From Sphagnum compactum (taxonomy: Eukaryota > Bryophyta > Sphagnopsida > Sphagnales), in assembly GCA_965153455.1 (NCBI GenBank), contig OZ234498.1, positions 9,300,001 to 9,364,000 on the forward strand: 64,000 nt of DNA, read 5' to 3'. Both the position numbers and the translations under genes were made by a program. Positions 49,655 to 62,800 of this stretch are shown here, piece by piece; the first letter of the stretch is position 1; the number at the start of each line of letters is the position of its first letter. Under the pieces are notes generated by a model. The model saw only the letters and a program-made list of their open reading frames with translations. It searched no databases and was not told where the DNA came from.

Positions 49655-51893
49655 GTGAATGATGGGAAAAAGGTTGAAATAACAAATCATCAAGTCATGA
49701 GATGCATTTTGTGTTATGTTGATCCTCTAAACATTCATAATCGAAGAATCAAAGAAAGAAAAGGTTTAATAACCTATTATAAGACTTAAGGTATAAACAC
49801 TATAAAGAAACATGTAGATGCAGATCATTCCATAGTTACCCAAAAAAATTGAGAAGAAATTAACAATGTAATACCGAAAAGTGTTGAAAGACAACTTGCA
49901 AAGAAAAGGTTAAATGTCCTAGGAAGTGCAAATTTCTTCTTTTTGGTTGTAAAAGGACCTTTCAAAAAACAGGATGTGTAGCAAAGGGCTTTTTGCAAGA
50001 CCTTGGCCATTTAATTGTGAAAAATAACTTACCATTGCAATTTATTGAGAGTGTTTACTTTAAATGTTTAATTTTACATTTATCTCCTAGAGTTGTTATC
50101 CCTTTTAGAAAGTAGTTTTTTCAAGGAGTATTACTTAACTTGGTGGAGAAAATGAAATAAATCATGTTTTGCCAAAATTAATAAATTATATTTTTGCTAC
50201 AACAAGCTTTGACTTGTGGGTGTTCAAGGTGGCACATGATATATTTGTTCTTGTTATTAATTTTTTGGGATCTAATTGGCAACCTAAGCAGGCAATTATT
50301 GGTTTGTTTAAGGCAACAAAAACTATTGGGCAAACATTGGCCAACAATTTGACAAAGTTGTTTGATCAATATGGGTTAAGAAACAAAATCATTATCTATG
50401 TTAAAAATGAGGGTTAAAATTTAAATATTATGATCTAGTTGTTTTGAAATTTGTTGCAAAATGTGAAGTCTTTGGTTTGGATGAAAGTTTTCAAGGTATT
50501 TGTTTTGGCCATGCTTTTTCCAAAGTATGTCGATATGCTATTACTGATGTAAAAGTTCGTAGAGATTTCAAGTTTGTTTAAATCAAATTTGCACAATCAA
50601 ATTTACAAAAATGTGTAGCTTGGTTTAAAAAATCTAGGAAGGGTAGGAAAGAATGGACAAGGCTTGTTCAAATTCTAATATTCCCCCAATAAAAGTAAAT
50701 CTTTTAACAAAAACAAGGTGATGATTTTATCTATTGCAATTTTTTTCTTTATAAAATTTTCCCATAACTATTGTCTTGTCTGAATCTTATTGATTTGCTC
50801 TAGTTAAACATTCTAACTTTGCATTTTAAATTTTCTTTGGAGATTTGCCAACAAAATCATTATGTTTTAGGAAGCCTTCCAAGTCAAGGATGACATTATC
50901 CTTGTTACAATAGGTATAATACTGTCAGAATATGTGGAAGAGTGCCTCCTCTTCTTACTTGGCACATTTCTAAAATAATTGTGGATTTTTTATTTCCTAT
51001 TATAACTATTTGTGTTTTAATCCAATCTAGTAGCCACTGGTTGTTTTTTGATGCATTACAATTTGCCATTACTATGTGCTTAAAGTTCATGGAAGAAATT
51101 ACAAACCCATTTGCCCTAGTCAATTTGATGATGATTTGGGATTGCTTTTGATTTGTTTTTGTTTGTTTTCATCAAAAGGGAAGTTTGTGGCGTTTGGATT
51201 TTTAAAAAAAAAAAAAAATATGAAATAAAATAATTCACAACATGTTGCCTTTGATGTTAGACCCTAGATTCAAAAGCCCTCATTTAGTATCTTCTTTTGT
51301 TGGCCAAAAAGAAGGTATAAGTATTGTGAATGAATATGATAGGAGAATCCTGTATCCTAAGTTTTTGAAGTGTTATCATCATTTGCATCCAATGATAGAA
51401 TTTATTGGATGTGTAGATCAAACAATTGATGAAGATTGTAGTTTGGATATTTTCCAACAAACTGCATCCATAAGCGAGCCAACAAAGGAACTTGTCACCA
51501 AGGAATTATTGATTTTCAGACATTACCAAGTGGATCTCAAAGACATCATGTGTCCTTTTCAATGGTGGGGAAAACATGAAGCCATGTTTCCCACAATTGG
51601 TTTTTTGGCTTGTCAAATCTTATGCATTGTATGGCCACAAATTGAAACTGAAAGATTTTTTTCCTTAGTGGACATACTTACAAACTTAAGGAGATGTCAT
51701 TTATAATTAAATAGATTAGAAAAATAGATTTTTATGTGCAAAAAATTGTTCAAGCGATCCGAGAGTTGAATGTAAACCACCTTCCAATTAAGCCTTCCAA
51801 TTAAATGGAGTTAATTCAAACAAATTTTTATTTTGAAGAGGAATTGAAAAAAATTGAAAGTTCATTTGAACAAGATGAAATAGTGAACATATA
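49655..51893 (+). pseudogene. hAT-superfamily transposase (BED-finger type) relic
   Basis: Fragments in order: a BED-like finger near 49690-49830 with CILC and HVDADH (CxxC...HxxxxH) and KERKGLITYYKT between them; KGPFKKQDV near 49951; NNLPLQF near 50021; SFDLWVFKVAHDIFVLVINF near 50209; IGLFKATKTIGQTLANNLTK near 50298; IYVKNEG near 50395. After a frameshift near 50415, SFQGICFGHAFSK follows at 50489, then SRKGRKEW near 50635. A separate 154-codon frame at 51242-51706 starts near LMLDPRFKSPHLVSSFVG and ends in the hAT dimerisation text LCIVWPQIETERFFSLVDIL. EEELKKIESSF ends near 51890. Stops and shifts break it in at least six places, so it cannot transpose itself. Confidence 0.75.
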
Positions 51894-54800
51894 GAATGTT
51901 GAACGAAATTTTAGAAAAAAACATTCGTGCAATTTTGTTATTTGTAAAGATTAAAATTTAATATTTAAAATAATAAAATTTATAACAATCGATATGTGAA
52001 AACCGCCTTTGAAAACTGACTGGTGTAAGATGTGTGAGAACCGAGGCTTTGAAAACCGGGTGAAATTACAAAATTTGGAAACCCTGCCCAGGTCTTTAAA
52101 AGATGAAAAAAGAAAAAGAAAAAAAAAGAACTGAGTCAGGTCTCTTAAATACATTCTAATACCCGGACCCGATGGTTCTGAGAAAAGCTAGAGAACCACC
52201 CAACACTGGACATAACTGGCCGAGTCATGTGTTGTTGTCACCTCTTTCAGGACTCTAAATTTGGTTGGGTTTTGGCTAATCTTATCTCCTTCTCACTACT
52301 ACGCAATCACTGTCCTCTTTCATCACCTTTCAACCGACTTTTGGAGAAAGGTAATGAGCAGGCTTTTCATGGAGATTTGATTTTGCACTCTTCCCTACTG
52401 TATTATGTAGGGACACACACCAACACCATCCACAAAACCAATGCTCCAAAGCAGATGCAGACCAAAGCATAGAATTTTTTTTAATAAAATTGGGGGGAAG
52501 GGGTGGGGAGGGGGTGGGGGTATTTATTTAAAAATAATTTAAACCCCCCTTTTCACAGCTCCCCATGCATGATACTAGTAGATAATAGGTACCCAAAAGA
52601 CCACCCTTTGGTTGCATGCCAAAACATAACATGGCCCAACATACACATGCAAAAATGTAATGTAGTTGGGTGCTTTTGAAAGAACTCTTCCAGAAGTCGG
52701 TCACAACACACCACCACACATACAAAAAACATTTACTTGGTAAAGTGAGAAACACTCATGAATGAATTACATGCTTATTATACTATGTACTTTGGATGAA
52801 AGTTACAGCCTTCAAATAGGGTACTCTGGATGAAAGTACAATCTTCAAATAGGGTCGAAACAGGTTTGGACTGTGAACACTGTAAACACTCACAACACAA
52901 AAAATGGTCTTCACAAAGGCCCCAGGGAAATCAAAAAATAAGATGACTTCTTCTGATTTGCGGGCGTGTCGAAGTTACTTCTGGTACCCAGTAGTGTCCT
53001 TGAGCTGGTTACCAGACATAACCTCCTAATCCTAATGTGGGTGGATGAAATTTTTTATAGCTTTCTAGTAGATGGATGAAAAAACATATAAACCCCGCTC
53101 TCCATGGATGAAAATATGTAACCATTCTCTGATTGAATGATGTATGCAAGGGGAAAAAAAAGGGGGGGGGGCAGGGAGAGGTTATGCATTAGTGAGATAA
53201 GAGGGGAGGGCCAATCCAAAGCTTGAAAAGTTCTGAATAGATGGTTAAGTTGGATGAATATGGTAAAAGCACTGGATAGGTAGGTACCTAGTGGCCCAAA
53301 TAGGGTGGGTATGGGTGGGTGGGTGGGTGGGTGGGTGAAGGGGGGTATGGGTGGACCTGCTCTGAGTTCTGTACTTTGAAAAAACTTACAGCAGCAGCCT
53401 GAGAGCAACAGCAACAGCAGTTGTGGGAATCTGATGAGAGAGAGAGAGAGAGAGAGAGCCTGGGGCCAAACCATTGGCTGATTTGTTACCACTTAGCAAA
53501 TCCACTATCTCTTGCTAGGCTACTACTCCCAAGAAGAGGAATAGAGGAGTCCGGACTCCTCCTCCTCCGCATATAAGATGAAGGAGAACTCTTGTTTCGT
53601 GAGCCAGAATATTTTGAACAAAGATAGAAACTTGCTTCTGGAACAAGCATTTCACTTAGCCTATTCATATTATTATTCCATTCCTATCCCCTCTCCTCTC
53701 CTTGCCTCCGAGTTGACTTGTTATTTCTCTTGAGGATTAAGATAAAATTGGGTACTATGATCAAGTGTGTGGTGGTGGGGCGCCCCACGATAGGCCCCCC
53801 CCACCCCTTTCTCCGCCCCTTTCTTTTGTTCTGGTGTAAAAAGTGCATTCCTGAGTTTATTCTGTTTATGCAAAAGAGAAAGAATAACACCAACATCCAA
53901 CAACATACCTGGTACACACCCACACACAACAACACAAACGGAACGGGAAGTCACATTTTCCATTTAGTGGATATACTTGGGTAGAGAGCATCACATGGAC
54001 TTTGGGTGATGCTCATTTGGGAATATATGTCATTGCAACATAAACGACACAATCTACCAAGAAGCACCCACCCTACCCAAGCACAGCCCAAATTTTTATT
54101 TTGAACAGCATGGGGTCAAGAGGAAGGGGAAAAAAAAAGGGGGTGGGGGTGGTGGCCACCTTACAATAGAGTGGATATGCCCCATGGGGGGGGGGCAAAA
54201 GAGCATGTGGCACTATGAACTTTGTTGTGATACTTAACTTATTCATCCGTCCCAAAAGGAAAAGGCTCTGCAATAACACCCCACAATGTCTTCCCCCACC
54301 AATCCCCTGCCTTTACATCATGGGGAAGGGGAGAACCGCAACACAAGCGACTGTGCCCATACTTTGGAAGTTAGGAGCCAATTGGTTTGTCTTCAAGCCA
54401 ATTTCCGGGTCCTCAGGAATCTAGCAAAGAAGATACGCCATCATCATGATGGGGTTGTAGTAGCAGGAAGCCCAACAATCATGTTTGCATCCAGATTGGG
54501 AAAAACACTATCCCTTTGGAACCCACTCTTGTTTTATTTAATTTGATGCTCCCCGCCAGTGTACTAGACTATTGGGTCTATCAAAGTTCTGGAGTCCATA
54601 TATATGGATTTATCCTACAATCCATCATGATCACCACCATCCCTACTTTCAATGCAAAATATAAAACACATACAGAGGAAAGCAAAACATAAAAGCACAT
54701 ACCACAGCAAAAGAACAAGAAGAAGAATGGTGTGATTTGTATTAGGTCCCACATCTCAAGTGCTGTTCACCAGGTGTTACTGCGAGAACTTATGAAACAT

Positions 54801-57800
54801 TTCCTATTTTAACTGTTAGCCTGGTTTGAACTTGCCAGATCGGGAAGCCCATTATGTGATGAGATGAGTTGCTTGTTACTATAAAGTTTACACATAATTT
54901 AGGGTATTTCACCTGGACAACATCCTACCACCAAGGTAAACATTTGTGCTGCTTAATATTTATTAAATACTGTTAAAAAGTTTATAACACAATTTCAAAG
55001 AAATTTATTTCAGTGAAATGAGGCATTTAGGTTTTCTTGACTTAGGTGAAATCAACACATGGGATTTCCCATGAAGCAATTTTGAAGCAAATTTTTAGAG
55101 AATTAGGCCTTGTGATAATAGAGGCCTAATTATTAGGCACTTTTCCTTCCATTTAATTTTGCCCTAACTTGAGAGTCATTTACTTTTGAACGTGAGTGTG
55201 TGAGTACGAGAGCTTGTGATAAATTATAAAGTCTGCAGCAGCAGCAGCAGCCATGAAGAATAGTAATAGCAAAAAACTTTTTATAAAAGCAAAATAGGTG
55301 CAAGGAACATGCTTATTCCAATTTTGTCTTCTTCTATCTGGCAGTTGCACAAATTCTAGAGTACTCTGGGTATTAACCCTTTTAAAAGCTACAAATTTTG
55401 AGGGACACATGTCCTTTGAGTTTTTTATAAATTTTTTTATCAGAATGCATTTGGATGTGGAGACAACCAAAACAAATCAAAAAAATTCTCGTCAGACAAA
55501 CAGACTTGCTTGTGTGTGTGTGTGTATGAGGACAAGGTATGTGATGGACATAAATTGACCAACTACCCAGCAGAGCGGCTGAAGGGCTGCAAATAGATTG
55601 CATGTGAATCGTCTTTGTTTGGGTTGTACGTTTCAACCCAAAAACAAAAGGTTAAAATTCTCTCTTTTCCCAATCACTTCCTTTATTAACAACAATGTAC
55701 AAACAAGTGAGTTGAAAAACAGGTGCACACTGCACAGACATCCCCCTTCACAACTAACTTACTTTAGAAAATCTCATAATCCCAGATTCCTTCCGGTAAG
55801 TTATTCCCTTCCTGACTCCCAAACTTCTTTGGAAACATCTCTCGTAATTGAGCATCCTCCTTTCACACAACTTCTTTGGAAAATCTGGAAATTAAGCATC
55901 CCTTCACAACTTCTTTGAAAAACCTTAGAAATTAAGCATCTTGAAAAACAATATCATGTTCATCAAAGTGCATGATGCAATTTTCTTTTGGGGGGAAGGG
56001 GGGGGGGGGCTGGGGGGAGAATTTTTGCATTTTTTCTGACCTGAGTATATCATTTTCACACATTATACAAGGGATTTTTGTTTTTTTTAAATGGGCCAAA
56101 TCTGCTAAATTTTGAATTAAAAAAATCACCAAATTTTTACAACAGATTTCAATTTCAGCAGGCAGTAAAAAAAAAAGTTTCTCTTTTTTTAATTTGTTGA
56201 TTCGGCAAAAGTGACGTAGATATATCTTCTGAAAAAATTATATTTTACATGGAAAAAACACATTTTTCCAATTCTTCTCACCCCAAAACCCCCCACCCGA
56301 AACAAAATCATTGGCATGATGAGCCCCTCTCTTTTCCTCCAACTTTGCACTAAACTAAATTATACACACACACAAATAAATAAATAAGTAAATATATTAC
56401 TATAAGTGCATCTAATCAATCAAGCCTAAAGAATCAAGCTTTCATGTGCACTCAATGCTGACTTTTGGGTTTGTAGGTGACAGACTACATTTGTAGAATT
56501 TAAGAAACTGGCTTTCAGTACCTCCACTGTCCAAGACTTTGGAAACCAAGCTGCATCACATCTTTGCAGGGTCCACAACTTTTGTGTGTGTGTATATATA
56601 TATATGTGCTTATTTTTCTCTTCCTTGTTTTTCTTGGGGGGGAAATGGGCTTTGATTTATTTTATTTGGGGAACTTTTCTGTATATGGGCAATGCAATGT
56701 CATTGGCTATTGCAATGACCAATGAGCAGTGTCTCATGTCTCTTTGTAATCAAGGACAATGATGGTAACAAGCAAGTGGCTCATTATGGAATGGCTCTCT
56801 TCTGCCCCTCCCTTGTGACAAGCTCTTCTTCCCAAGTTCCCCAAAATATGAAATGTAACAGTTCACAAATAACTTCTGGTGAACATTCCTCAAACTGAAG
56901 TAGCCTTCCATGAAGTTGCCCAAAAAATTGAACTCACACTTCATCACAATCACACTTGCTGAACATTCCTCAAAATGAAAGCAATCATCCTCTCCCTCAC
57001 AAGTAAATGATGATCACGATCAGGGTTTTTAAAATTCAATTTGATGAAATTGGTGAATTTTTCCCCAAAAATAAAAATAAATTGATTGAATTTATACTAG
57101 GAAAGGATTTTTTTTTCCGAAAAAAATTCCCAAATTTTTTGGGCTGAAAAAATGACAAATTCACTATGGGAAAAGAATTCACTGTTGATGATGGATGATA
57201 AAAACCACTTTTGCCATCTAATTCTAATGAAGTCCTATGATCCTGTGTAGAAAGAAAAGCTCATCTCTCCAGTTACTTTACAATGACTTTTGTTACATGT
57301 ATAACCATTGGCTTTCCTCAGTCTAAAAAGCTTAACAATATGCTGCAATTTGGTTCTAGATATGCATGTAAGAGCAGAAGTTTCTCAGGAATTCCAAAAC
57401 ATATTCAATGGGACAAATGTGCATGCGTTGTTATAATCATGTGAAATACCATCCCATCATTTTCAGCGGAATGACAATTTAGTGAAATGGAACCATGGAA
57501 TGACAATTTGTTAATTTGCACAACACTTGCAGGTAAAGAGGGAGAGATCTCATCACAACCCACAGCACAGAATGAACCTTGCAATAGTTGAACTTAAAGC
57601 ACACGAATGATCTGAAAGCTATGCCCCCCAAAAAAGTGAACCATGACTAGATATGGAAAACTATGCAGCAGTATAGCAACCTCAAAAAACCGTGTCACTC
57701 TATTCCTCACTTCCAGTTCATGAAATTGGTAATTTGTTTCAGTCACACACCTTGAAAATATCTTAGAATGCAAGAGTGGAATGACAACAATTCTTACAAT

Positions 57801-57950
57801 TTGTTGTCACAAACACTGCCAGCACTGCCTTTCACTTCCCCGCACTACTTGTGCTCCTGTTGACTCCTTCATGTAACATAATCCCAACATCATCATAAAG
57901 AGTCAAACAGACCGTGTTTTTGCTTTGCTCATTTTTAGAGCAGAGCATTT
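51894..57950. other. Gene-free region
   Basis: No domain was recognised. Tracts include G-rich runs at 52494-52520, a GGGT/GGTGGG repeat at 53306-53337, (GA)n at 53432-53458, G-runs at 53161-53170 and 55991-56020, (AC) and (GT) runs near 55512-55525 and 56362-56372, and a (TA) run near 56594-56603. Segments at 54280-54540 and 55598-55918 keep open frames of about 86-106 codons without recognisable content. Confidence 0.4.
53306..53337. repeat. (GTGG)n / telomere-like G-rich microsatellite
   Basis: Consecutive GGGTGGGTGGGTGGG units preceded by GGTAGGTACC. This resembles the heads of the GGTAGGT repeat family but lacks its later parts. Confidence 0.8.
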
Positions 57951-57954
57951 TCAC

Positions 57955-58244
57955 ATGGCGGCACATCACATTCTGTTCTTTGCTGCAGTTCTACTCACTG
58001 TAAAGGGTCCACTCCACCCCATGCAAAGCAAGAAGTGTCGTGGGCGAGAGCAGAGTCTGACTCTTCCATATGCAAAGCTCAGAATGAATTGACAAAGTGG
58101 GTGATTGATAATATCGTGCAAACACAAATCCCTAAATCAGCACAGGAATTCAACTATACTAACATCAGCTTTGATATTCTGTGTACCCACCAGGAATTCC
58201 ATGCTTCAGTGAACAGCACCAATTGTGCTCTTGGGTACAAATGA
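57955..58244 (+). CDS. Possible small secreted protein, frame broken; weak
   Basis: ATG near 57955 opens a hydrophobic, signal-peptide-like start (HHILFFAAVLLTVKG). The same stretch in another frame (58035-58244) continues as 69 residues with three Cys and plausible composition: SICKAQNEL, IVQTQIPKSAQEF, LCTHQEFH, NCALGYK. Joining the two would need a one-base shift or a very short intron. No family was recognised, and it may be chance. Confidence 0.15.
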
Positions 58245-59851
58245 GGCTGAGCTGCAGCAGCAACTGACTTGATGGAGAAGTGCAGCCAAGTGTTGTGAAG
58301 AGGAACCCACTAAGCATTTCATTGACACCAAAAAAGCATTGTGATGCAAATATGTGTTGGAAAACTTCATATCAAATAGAACCGCAATGCAAAAGATATG
58401 TGTTCACTGTGCCCTTAGATTTTTGTGCACTCTTTTTGCAGGGATAAAGAAATCTGTGACTGCTTTCCATCCTGCAAAAATCCTTACCTCCTTAACAACA
58501 TAGAAGGAATCAAGGCTTTACGAGGGCTGCTACCTCTGCTGCAAGTGACCTCCAAATGACCACACCTCTCTTGATGATTGTTGTGCTTCTTCCAGATGAC
58601 CCTCTCCTCCTCCCTTGATGATTGTTTGTGGTTCTTAACAAAGTGCCATCTTGAAAAAGAACTCTTGCTGTTGTTGTTCCCTGCTTTTCCAAACTGAAGT
58701 GTTTCACAGCAAAAAAAAAAAAAACTAAATAGTTGTTAACACCAGGACCAAGCTCCACTCAAGAGCATGAGGGACAGGAAGAGGATTGGGTTCTTCTCCT
58801 CCTGTGACAACCAAGGTGTAAAGGAAAAATATCCACCAAAAAATCATCTACCAATTCTCAACCAATCGTCTGAAAAAAAGAACAACAATTGGGTGGAGGC
58901 AATGATGTCGCCGTCAAGACTTGGAATGTGCTCCCCAGGTTGTGCCATTGAAGTCTGCATCTCTGTATAAAGTTTCCTAACAAGCCCTACAAAATCCTAC
59001 CCAAACTACAAAAAATATTTCTGTCTCTGCAGTAAAATCAAACTGGAGCAGCATATAATGGTTTGATAAAACTGACAACAATTAAGCAAAGTCTCTGTAC
59101 AAAGTAATACAGAAACTCCAATCCAAATATTCCTTTGCTGTGGTATAAGCATTTCAGTTGACTAAGTAAGAAGAGACAAATGTTCATCAGCTTGCTTCCT
59201 GCATACTGCCTGTCACATGCAAACAGACAGATCCCTAACAAAATATTCCTTGGCTGTATATTAGATAGAGCATGTAGTTCATTTAGACAAATACAAAGAC
59301 AAAAAGTTTGCCAGCTTGCTTTGCATGCTGGCAAAGAAATCTCATCCAGACTTTCTTCTGGCAAGAAGCAACTTCCCCCCACGGGCAGCAGCAGCACATT
59401 ATTGACGCTGCTGCCATCTTGGATGCAGTTTGCAATAACTTGTACAGGAGATGGAAAAATATCAAATAATTGAAATAGGAATTTGGTGACAAGGAGTTAC
59501 ATGGGCTGGCCTTTTCTTCTCCTGCTGTGTGCCTTGCATACATTTCTGGTCCCTGATTCAATCTCAGTACAGATTTCAGGTCCAGTAATTTGCACTTCTA
59601 GCTTCTGTGGGACCACCCTGAGTAAGAAACCAGTCAGAGCACATGAACAATAAACTCTTCTGCATCCTACAAGTTCCTCAATTTGTGAACCTACAATCAT
59701 CATAGGTTAGGATGGCATCATAACCAGTCCTGAGCTACAAGACTATGAATACAAATTTTGTCTACAGATGATCTACAAGAATGTGAGTCAAACCTCAAGA
59801 GAATAACCTCATCCTCCATGGTCCCAAGTGCTCATATCAGGCTTACCACTT
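58245..59851. other. Intergenic or 3' UTR of the ALKBH9/10-like gene
   Basis: No domain was recognised. The sequence next to 59852 should hold the 3' UTR of the minus-strand demethylase gene. Open frames here (for example 59038-59397) are Leu/Cys-rich without motifs. Confidence 0.35.
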
Positions 59852-62800
59852 TCAACTGGGTAAACCATTTGAAACTAAGGTAGATGTTAGTGATAGTTCC
59901 ACCTCTTTCCTGCTTCTAGTGCAGTTGGTGACTGATGTAGGGCTAACATCCATGCCAGGCTCTTTCCCACTCCCTTTATCAGATGTGCCTGAATCTAATA
60001 GGGAAGTACCAGAGGCATCCTGAGAGCTAGAATCCAGTAGAATGGTCCTCTCACCTTGTGGGCCATCACTAATAAGCTGGCTTGATGATACAGATGCTTT
60101 TATGTTCTTGGTTGGGGAAGGGGAATGAGCAGGAGAGATGAATGAAGCAGGCAATGAATTTGTCTTCTGCAGCAAAGGTGGTGATTGTGAGAGAGAAGAT
60201 CCCTGCCTCCGGTGTTGTGGAATGGTTACTGGCCGACCAGGTCCACTGGAGACCCCACCAGACGGGAAAAACACACCAGTCCCTGTGCTTGGGGCTCGTG
60301 AAGGGGGCAGAGGCCTTGGCACTGCTGACCATGGGGCTTGAGGTATTACAGCTGTTGGAGCATATGTGCTTGAGTGATTCACAGCTACCGGGGGGAAGAG
60401 TGGCTTCAATCTCGAACTTGCCACAGAAGGCATACTGGGAAGAACCTGAGCCACACTGGGCAGCCTCACAGTAGGAACTGGAAGCACTCCAGAAACAGGC
60501 CCCAAGATATGAGGCTTTGAGTTTGAGAAGCTTGAGCCCTTGGCACCCGTAGGGAGGTGGCTATTGAATGCTGGTGGCCATGAAGATAATGAAACAGGTG
60601 GCGATCCTGCTGCAGGATGTGGCAAGCTTGCAATTTGAGGAGGAACCCTTGATGTTTTATTTGGAAGTAGCTTTCCAAGCATTATGGAAATTCGTTTTGC
60701 CGGTGAAGAAGAAAGAGCATGCCTAGCAATGTCTGCACTACTACCTTGAAGCACCAACACTGAACTGCAGGGAAACAACACATTCAATCAGATAGTATCT
60801 TGTTAGGCATATTCATGAGAAAAATCAACATATCTGAATAAGGATATCAGCATAAAGAGATCTAACAAAACAATCACCAGTTTACTTTTTGGACACAAAA
60901 TCACAAGGCTGTGGTCATAACTACATATAGCTGGTACAACAAAACGTGTGAGGATCATTGCGCTTGAGTGATCAACTTTGGTAATCAATTGATGCATGAA
61001 CTAGGAGAATCCTTCATGGAAATTGCTCTGTGCTTGGAAACCATGAAGAGCTACAATTGCTCCTTAAACTGCAGTGTTCATGTGTATGGAAAAAAAAGTG
61101 CCTCTGAGATGAAGACCTCTCAAATGCAGTTGGGAGAACTCCATGCCACAACTCCAGAGGGTTTTCTCCAATATGAATAGGGATGGCCCAACTTTGACAA
61201 TCAGTTCATGGTCTTGACTATGAAGTCTTAGAGCTTATAGGTTTCACATTGGAGTTGCTAAGAATTAAACATAGAATGACCACCCACATTTCTAGAGATA
61301 TGCCCTGGAAACAAAAAAAGCATGTGCACAAGCAGTAGAGTGGGAGGAGATGTAGGAGAAAAATCACCCATACATACCCAACAGGAAGAGAAAGATGGAA
61401 AGCTCCTTTAAAGTCTCCAGGAGCATCCATAGCAAGAGAATGGCCCAAAACAAGGGAGCACTCAGACAGCAATGTAAGTGTATAGAATGGTCGCTCCAAA
61501 TGTGAATGGTCTATGTGGGGTGGTAAATAATCACCCTGTATCATCCAGCAGGAAATCGGTTTGTCAGCCAGAGATTGGACACCCTGATAACATGACCACA
61601 ATCAGGAAGAGAATGTTCCTTTAGGTGAGTTACTTATGATCCAGATCTATGCTGGCTACGAGATATGTGTTTGCTTCTGTTAAAAATTCACATTAACCCT
61701 GCAAAGTTCTTTGAGCACCGATCTTATATGCACAATCCTGCAAGCCAGGTAAGTAAACAAGGCATCTTAAGAAGATGAGAACATGAATAACTGATCACAG
61801 AAAAGGGAGTTACTTGTGGTGCAAAGAGTAATGTAGTATTGCATACAACTAGGAACAACAAAGTCGTCTTAAGGGACACAAGGTTTCCAACAGCTGACAC
61901 TTCTGCAAAATCTGGAAGACAAATAATAGGTAATGGGGACATACTTCATCAAGGATGTGAATGCTGCAAGAGTCTGGGACTTTGCTAGGAGGAATCAGGT
62001 GCCAGGCCACCAGACGATCAATGATTACTTGAAGACATGCTGGTATTGGTTCTGAGATATCACCTGTTAAGTAGTTCATTAGGGCAACATAACAAATCCA
62101 TGCACCCTCCACCTTTTCTTGACCAATGTTTATGTGGAAATCTTCAGGAAGCTGAAATCAATTCTGCCTACTTAAGGACTCCATGCCCTCAAGAAGGTAC
62201 ATTATGACATGGTTTCATCCTTAAGGATAAAACAAGCCAGCCAAAAGTGGACTGTTCTGACATTTGTGTTGTTCTGCACCTGATGCCCTATTTCAGAAAC
62301 AAAAAGGGTTTCCAAACCAACTTATGGAGATTGCAGAAAAGCACTGTGCTATGTATACCATTCCATTCTATCTGGCTGCCTCAAAATTGGAAAAAAGAAG
62401 GCAACAGTTGATTGAAATCATCAAACACAGAGACAGATGGGATGTTACATCCAGATTGGCAGATAGAAAGGGAAGAGAGAGGAAGTAAGAAAGTAGGGAG
62501 GGTCATTGAGGCAGAAAATTTACTGTGAGCTTCAGGATGTCGGCAACCAAAATGGATGGTATCTCTGCCTTGCCCATTGAAACCCCTTGTACTGTCCACA
62601 GATGTCCGTCCTGCCAGCAACAGCCAGTCAAATAGCCTGTCAATGATACTTTGAGCTACTTTAGTACCACTGCAACTTTTTCAATCATCCAATTTGACTA
62701 GCATTAGGATGCTAAAGTGAAAATGCACCAAAAACAAAGTGAGAGCTTTAAAAGCTATAGCAGCTGCATGTGCTAGACTGGGAGTTGGTTCTCCTCTTGC

